Positions 6,297 to 12,163 of a stretch of 12,163 nucleotides of DNA are shown here, piece by piece. Below the pieces are notes generated by a model. It had not been told where the DNA came from. It searched no databases and saw nothing but the letters and a program-made list of their open reading frames with translations. Within the stretch, counting starts at the first letter, position 1; every line of letters begins with the position of its first letter. Origin of the DNA: Spirogloea muscicola (taxonomy: Eukaryota > Streptophyta > Zygnematophyceae > Spirogloeales > Spirogloeaceae); contig WELB01000004.1 in assembly GCA_009602725.1 (NCBI GenBank), positions 685,913 through 698,075 on the forward strand, written 5' to 3'. A program made the position numbers and the translations under genes.

Positions 6297-8705
6297 ATGG
6301 CGAGCAGCAGGGCCACGGCAGCCTGCACGCTCGCGCTGCTGCTCCTGGCGGCGGCGTGCGCGCTCGCCGACAACGAGATCATGCCAGCGCCGGCTTCCAT
6401 CGGAGTGGACGTCCCTGCCACCTACTTCGGCCCCTCGCCCTCCATGGTGACGTTCAAAGCCTGTCTGTCTGACTTCCTTGCTGAGACGCGAGCTGTGTAC
6501 GAGTAAGACGTGGATGCAGCACATCGTAGCATATTCGACTTGATAGATGCGGTCCAGAGGAGAAGAGGGCACCAAAAGGGGCGTGACACGCATACTAACC
6601 CTCAGACATGCACTGGCCTTGTATAGTAGTGCTTGCATGCAACTGCGAGCTTGGCATGTTCGTTTCTCGACCCAGAGAGGGCTTAGCTTTGCACACGTAC
6701 TTGCATTGCGATCACCTTGGCTGCGGATGCTGACTGGCCAAGCTCGTGGACGATCGCTGCAGGTCCAGAAGGAGCTGATTGGGCCCTACCAGCTCCTCAA
6801 GTCTGGCACCATCGACCTTGACGCTGGCACCATCACGATCCCGCTCTACAGGGGCTCGCTTTCCAAGTCGCCGGGCACTCGGATCTGGTCAGCTTCATCA
6901 CCAACCTTTCCAGGGCAGCAGCTGCCACCGCTCGCAGCTAAAAATGATCAGTGCTATCATCCACAGATTCTTGTTGCCCTCAAGCCTCGCCTCTTGTGTT
7001 CCTGTTGAGTCCAATGTGTGCATGCACAACGTCCGGCCGATCAACTTACAGTCTCAAAGGTCTGCGGTGTGCTTGTAGGTACGTCATCACCGATACCGAC
7101 GACGCTACCAACGCTGCAGCTTTGGGCATCAACCTCTCCGGCAAGCTGACATATGCAGGCCTTGGAGCCCGCGTGGCCAACTTTGATGGCAACAATCGTC
7201 TGGTCTTTAACTCGGGCACTGTCGACTTCACCCCAGTCCACTCGATCACCCCTGGCATTTCTCCAAATTTCTTCCCACCAAGGAACTCCACACCGGGAAG
7301 CATGGGTAAGTGCAAATGCTCTGACACCGAAGAGAAGCTTTCTGCATGGCAGCTTTCTGCATGGCAGTGCATCGCTTTCCGTCAAGCTTAAGGGGCAGCA
7401 GATTCAATATTGCACATTCGGAGTAGTACTTGAACAGTACAAGTGAAGAATAAATTCGAGTATCCCAAACACTTCTGACTGCAACATATCCTAGCGCCTT
7501 CACGAGAGCTGACCTCTCGGATCTTGTGTTTGCACAAACAGGTTCACCCACCTACACACCGATCATAAGGATCTCAAATGCTGGCGGCCACATTTACAAT
7601 GCCCCCATTGTTGCTGGCAACGTCCCTGCAAGCACACTGCGGCAGTTCTGCAATGGTACGAAGCGCAATCCAGCGGTCGCATACCGCATGCTACACGACA
7701 AAGTGACAGCCATCTGCCCCAGCGCCGACGGCTTTGGAGGCACTGTGACACTTCAGCTCACCTCGGGTTTCAGCTTCGGTCGCCCTGTGCTTTATCTCAG
7801 GTGCCTTTTTTGCTCCACCTCACCTCTATTCCTGTCAGCACCTCACTGAATGCTAGATAACAGCAATCCTCTCTCAGATGCAATGGACCGACAGATATAA
7901 CCAGCTCTGTGGCCTTGGATTTGGATGGTGATTGACGTTCCCTTGTGTTGTCATCAGCCTGGACGCAGATAGCTCCCTCCCAGCGACCATGGAGTCTGTG
8001 ACCTTTGCTCCTGGCTTGTCGAAGCAGGACACAAACGGCGATGACAACTTTGGGTCCCCAGTGGAGCGCCTCTTCGCTTTCACCAATGGCTACACCAACA
8101 TGGACGTGAACGTGTGAGTGGTTGCCGCTGCGCCTCTCTCAGCAGCCTTTCTCTCGGCAGATGACCAGAGGCCCCAGATCAACCTGAATGGATGCACTGT
8201 CTAAAGTAAATAGCTTCTGTTGTGGCAGGCTGAGGATGACGACGGGGCCCAACGAGACCGTTCATCCATTGCGGCAAGGGTTCAACTCGGCCCTGCACGG
8301 CGACGGCTGGCCGCTCAACGTTCTTGGTGGCATCCCCACCGTTGCCACGGACTACAGTCCCCTGTGGGATCTCAATGTTGGCGAATGGACTGAGTATGCC
8401 ATCAAGAACAACTACCGCACTCGCATCTTGGTGAGCACCATTGTCAGGATTCCCATCCTTGACATTGTTTGCCTAGATAGTCGAACCAACCTCGATTGTG
8501 CTAATCTCCTTTCGTCCTGGAGCAGGCAAATGTTAATTTTGAGCCAAATGAGTGAAACTGATGGTTGACTGCTACTGCATGTGCAGGACGAGTCACCATG
8601 TTGGGAGAGGTGCAGCGTGGCTACATCACAGCACCAGGAGGTGGTCCCTTTGGCAGCTTCGATGTTGGCATTGTTAACTGCCCAATCGCTTACCGTTTCC
8701 TCTAG
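6297..8705 (+). CDS. Gene A: conserved-looking secreted protein of unknown function, seven exons, frameshift in last exon
   Basis: Exons I place: 6297-6446, 6763-6887, 7079-7305, 7542-7800, 7958-8113, 8229-8430 and 8587-8705. All six introns (115-316 bp) are GT-AG, and the phases agree through exon 6, giving 373 codons. Exon 7 supplies about 39 more in a frame that needs one extra base near 8593. Residues 1-24 form a signal peptide (Arg5, a Leu/Ala core, cleavage after Ala-Leu-Ala), so the protein should enter the secretory pathway. The mature part has four N-glycosylation sequons (Asn110, 161, 205, 314). Distinct blocks are IWYVITDTDD (91-100), spanning the exon 2/3 junction, GRPVLYLSLDA across exon 4/5, and RQGFNSAL...NVLGGIP...DYSPLWDLN (321-355), then VNCPIAYRFL at the end. 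I do not recognise a named family and see no catalytic motif. The ATG chosen is the one that begins the signal peptide. Upstream lies the GA tract; the downstream neighbour converges on it. Confidence 0.8.
7336..7365 (+). repeat. 15-bp tandem duplication in gene A intron 3
   Basis: AGCTTTCTGCATGGC occurs twice back to back (7336-7350 and 7351-7365). It lies inside intron 3, shortly after the donor site, and does not touch the splice signals. It looks like a simple slippage or duplication event. Confidence 0.8.
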
Positions 8706-9554
8706 AGCTATTGTCTGCAATAGGTTGTAACAAAGGCCTTCCAAGGCGCCCCTCTCTAAGGTGGAGCGGTCCGATGATATCAGCGAACATCGTTTTGTCA
8801 CTCCAATATCGCCTGCAGTGAAGAGTGGTTTACATTACCACTGCAGATAGAACAATGTACAATTGACCTCTGATAATAGGTGTCCATCATAGTGCTTTCA
8901 TCCAGTAATATCAATGTTCTCATCTGACAATGTCTGGTGTTGCTGGTGAATCGTGTGTGCACATCGATGTCCACGGGTATAACCAAGGAGAAAACCAACT
9001 CAAGCATATCCAGGCCAGAGAATGGCATGGGCAAAGTTCTATTGACCACGATGTGCCCAGCACCCTTTGCATAATTTGCAGAAAAATAGTCAAAAACTGA
9101 CTCATTCTTCTGACTCAAGACAAACCATACAAATCATAGGTAGATACACATGATTCTTACATGCCCGCCAAGCAACAATACTAACAACAAATGATTGCAA
9201 TGATCAGCAATCCTTCCACATGAGTACAACGGACTACTGCTACACATTATGCTTGATATGCAGTGTAGTGCGATATTGTACATATTCGCAGATGGATGAT
9301 GGAGTGTGTATTGAATGATTGAGGGCCTGAGTAGCCAAGTACAAAAGTAAGTACATAGACAGATGTACATCACCTGCTGCTAAGCTGACCCACTCAGTAT
9401 CCACATGAGCAATTTCAACATGGGGTGAATGCCTAGTCAGCACATGGAGGTCACTAACTAATGCCCTAATACCGGACGGTGTTTGACAAGCAATTGGCAG
9501 ATGGAGAGCACTGTTGCGTAAGCGTAATGGCAACTCAAGATCGAATGCAAGACA
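8706..9554. other. Intergenic space between two converging genes
   Basis: This stretch must hold the 3' untranslated regions and polyadenylation sites of gene A (plus) and RNC1 (minus). I see no clear AATAAA on either strand in the expected places, which is common in plants. Open frames on both strands are short, AT-biased and without motifs. No tRNA-like or hairpin structure stands out. If translation of gene A follows the shifted frame, it would stop at 8728-8730. Confidence 0.5.
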
Positions 9555-12163
9555 TCACCAACCCCCATCGAGCTGCCAAACACTGAAAAGAAGACGCTTG
9601 ACCTCCTTCTTGCTATAAACAAGATAACCTACTGCATGTAGAGCCTGTTGAGAAGCAGCAGCTGCAAGCGCACGGACCACCCGATTTCTCTCGTAGACAA
9701 CCTTGAATTCGGCACTCAAATCGATAAGTTTGTCAAGAGCCTTTTCCCTCAGATAGCGACCGCATGCCCGGTTTCTTAGAAGCTTGTTGTGACGCTCGTA
9801 GATCCAGACACCGCTCCTATCCAGGTGCTTCATTAACAACCTCTCTGCCATGACCAGATCCTGACCACATCAGATCACAATGTCAATATATCTCTGGCAT
9901 GCCACAGCAGCTGCTGGCAGAAGGTATCTACATCCTATTCATCAATAGCAGTGCGAGTTCCAATATAGCTGCCCACTGTAGCTGATACAGGATGTCATAG
10001 AGTAGTTCTCTGCATTGGACTGCTTAGTTGACAACGTACACCTGGCAGCTCACCTGTATCCGCTGGCCCAAGTACTCAAGCCGCTCAAAGCAAAACCGTG
10101 GGTGGTCTGCTTTGTACAGGGAAGGGTGCAAGAATGACAACTGCGATGCATTTGCAAAGTCTCAGTCTAAGACACACTTCTGATCCACATCAGAACCAAC
10201 TGGACATAAGCAAGAACAATGAAGTCATGAAAGATGATGATTCATGATAGACTGTGACTGTAAGGGCCTGTCCAGAGATACCAACATTCAATCAATAGAC
10301 ACTCCGTCATGAATCATTGAAAGGCATTACTGTGAGCCAGGAAGAGGGACATTCTGCACGAGGTGAGAGAGAGCTCACCTGCAGGGCGAGGGACAGCTCA
10401 ACGTCCCGAGCAAGGGACACGCGGGGGTCCTCGCCAGGGAAGACGAGGGGGTACCTGAGGCAGTCAAAGACTTTGGGGAGGGCCTCCCTCTCCCAGCTAT
10501 TGCCACGGAACCTGTGCATGCCCGGCGGCACGCAAGCCCGGAACAGCCGCGGGTGAGCAAAGATGGAGCCCTCGGGAGCCTGCCAGAGCAGAGCCGAGCG
10601 ACGCGAGACCGTGTAAGTGATGCTACGTTCAATGACAGCTCTACAGCGCCCTCGCCAAGGACTGCATAGGGGAAGAAGGTTGATATCAAACTTTTGCTCT
10701 GATGCAGCTAGCAGCCAACTGGAGGACCTCTTACTGAAAGTCACCAAGTGCAATCATACCGATGCGGAGTGCTGGCAAAGGCTTTTAGTTAAGTACGGTG
10801 GATTAGAGCACGGTGCCAGCGATTGGTAATGGGGACAGCCGCTTGCCGGCAGACATGGAGATCAAGCCGCATGATGGGGCTCACCACGTAGTCGGCCACC
10901 TGCCTCCAGGCGACGGGGTCGCCATCAAGCTCAGGGACCACAAAGTCCTCATCGACGGGCCTGTGGGACGTCTGCGGCTGGGCCTCCACCGAGTCTAGAT
11001 CGAGCGCAAAGACGTCAAAGAGGAGCCGGTACACCTCCCGCATACCCGAAGTGAGGTATGCGGCCCCCAACACTGCTAAGAAGACCCCCCTGCAATGTAC
11101 AATTGCCACACAGGTGAGCCATGATGTATGATCCAGTGACTTCATTAAGTATCGACGATCAGTGGCTCTAGCTAAGAAGATTCTATGCAGGGTTTGCAAC
11201 TCGTAGCAGCACTGCTGGTGCTCAGTCGTGGCCACCGAAAGCAGCAGCAAAGGGGTGAGAGCAGAGGCCCAAGCCATCTCTTCCCGACAGGGCCTGAGAC
11301 TCAAGGTGCCTGCAGCAATAAAGGTGCAGAGTGGCGCACTTGCAGGCTGGCTCCCTCTCGTCGCGCGGCACACGCTCGATGAAGGGGCTGTCCGGGAACA
11401 CGAGGCGGTCGAGCGAGGCCCGCAGGAGCACCGTCGGCAGCGCCCGCTTGTTGATCAGCGCGGAGGTCCTCTCGCGGAGGGCCGCCGGTGTCTCCCGCGG
11501 GTATCTCTGCAGACCTCGAGCCATCAGCGGGCTAGTGGGCAGTGAGGCATCGCCGCAGAGGAGGGCTATACGGAACTTGCATGCGCTTGCTGTGCGCACT
11601 AATGGGCAGTGAAGAGATAGAAGAATAGTATATATGATACAGTATAGTAGAAAGTATAGCATAGTAGTATAAAAGGAAGGTATAGCATTACAGTATAATA
11701 TAGAAGAGTACAGATTTATGGAGAACCCAACATAGCAGCTTGGTAGCGCATCTGTTTTGAAATTTACAGAAGGCGCAAGCGGCAGCGGCGACGGCGGAGG
11801 GCGGGGAGGCACACCTGGAGGAGGAGCTCCGCGAAAGCCAGCTCCACGACGTAGCCCCCGAGCAGCGCCAGGCGGGTGTGCGCTGCGAGGAGGTGCGGCG
11901 CGCGCTGGGCCTGCGGCCGCTCCCTGCCGAGCAGCCGCTGCGGCGCGCTGAGCATGCCGGAGCGCAGCCGCGCCATGGCCGCCAGGACTCGAAGACGGGC
12001 AGCAAGCGGCAGCAATGGCGGCGGAACGACAAAGGTCCGCCTTACTTGTGCATGAAGGCGAGGTAGAGGAGGTCGTCGAGCTTGGCAGAGGGCCCCGCTG
12101 CGGCGTCCGGCGGCGGCGACGGCGGGAGCGCCAGAGCCGCGCGCGCGGCGGCGAGGTTTGCGG
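9555..12163 (-). CDS. RNC1: RNC1-like chloroplast group II intron splicing factor (RNase III domains, inactive), N-terminus off the window
   Basis: Exons in reading order: 12163-12046 (partial), 11923-11815, 11506-11340, 11089-10885, 10579-10379, 10140-10054 and 9860-9555. Six GT-AG introns join them into one frame of 396 codons and a TGA stop. Two RNase III folds are visible. The first has HTRLALLGGYVVELAFAE (fragment residues 54-71), RYPRETP (76-82) and VFLAVLGAAYL (133-143). A linker with FAHPRLFRACVPPGMHRFRG follows (206-225). The second has HPRFCFERLEYLGQ (279-292), AERLLMKHLD, CGRYLREK and a C-terminal helix. These blocks match plant RNC1 as I remember it. In active RNase III the signature is ERLEFLGD; here the first copy has Ala and Gly for the acidic pair and the second keeps Glu but has Gln for Asp. 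RNC1 is known to bind plastid group II introns and aid splicing without cutting. The chloroplast transit peptide and about the first quarter of the protein lie beyond 12163. The second exon's acceptor at 11924-11925 was chosen for phase and family spacing; 11944-11945 is also phase-compatible. Confidence 0.92.

Noticed and set aside
8798-9533. Minus-strand frames of 60-106 codons between the two genes
   Set aside because: No motifs, no plausible splice links to RNC1 after its TGA, and composition like intergenic DNA.
10237-10317. Inverted repeat ATGATTCATGA / TCATGAATCAT
   Set aside because: Only 11 bases per arm with a 59-base loop inside an RNC1 intron; likely chance.
11039-11062. Eight-base stem CGCATACC / GGTATGCG
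   Set aside because: It lies in RNC1 exon 4 coding sequence and its size is compatible with chance.
11222-11812. 196-codon minus-strand frame as a separate gene
   Set aside because: Only 11340-11506 of it is RNC1 exon 3; the rest is read-through into AT-rich intron 2 and into intron 3.

Overview
The window is nuclear DNA from a plant-lineage eukaryote, most likely a streptophyte such as an alga or a spore-bearing land plant. Three things point there. It has two genes interrupted by short GT-AG introns. One of them is recognisably RNC1, a plant-type chloroplast intron-splicing factor. It also holds plant-style copia gag and LINE-like debris. Nothing looks bacterial: there are no operons, no ribosome-binding sites and no long intronless genes. 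The species cannot be fixed from sequence alone.

Layout. Positions 1-5215 are a transposon graveyard. It contains 3'-end fragments of LINE-like retroelements in both orientations, a copia-type gag remnant (about 938-1306), and a near-perfect 260-bp inverted repeat (782-1041) that includes the start of that gag. It also contains a dispersed repeat pair (447-777 and 3601-3857), a 37-39-bp tandem array (1310-1473), and one LINE C-terminal ORF that remains open for 211 codons (3952-4587). Positions 5216-6296 are a GC-rich upstream region with a 143-bp GA microsatellite (5841-5983, one unresolved base) and a TATA-like box.

Gene A (6297-8705, plus strand) has seven exons. It encodes a secreted protein of about 412 residues with a clear signal peptide and an unrecognised but conserved-looking body. 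Six introns can be placed with consistent phases. The last exon needs one extra base to stay in frame, so the copy is either a fresh pseudogene or carries a sequencing error.

Gene B (9555 to beyond 12163, minus strand) is RNC1. Seven exons join into one uninterrupted frame of 396 residues plus stop; the N-terminus lies off the right edge. It carries two RNase III folds whose catalytic acidic residues are mostly replaced, as expected for RNC1, which binds chloroplast group II introns rather than cutting RNA. Genes A and B converge tail to tail across about 850 bp with no recognisable gene. They show no sign of acting together.
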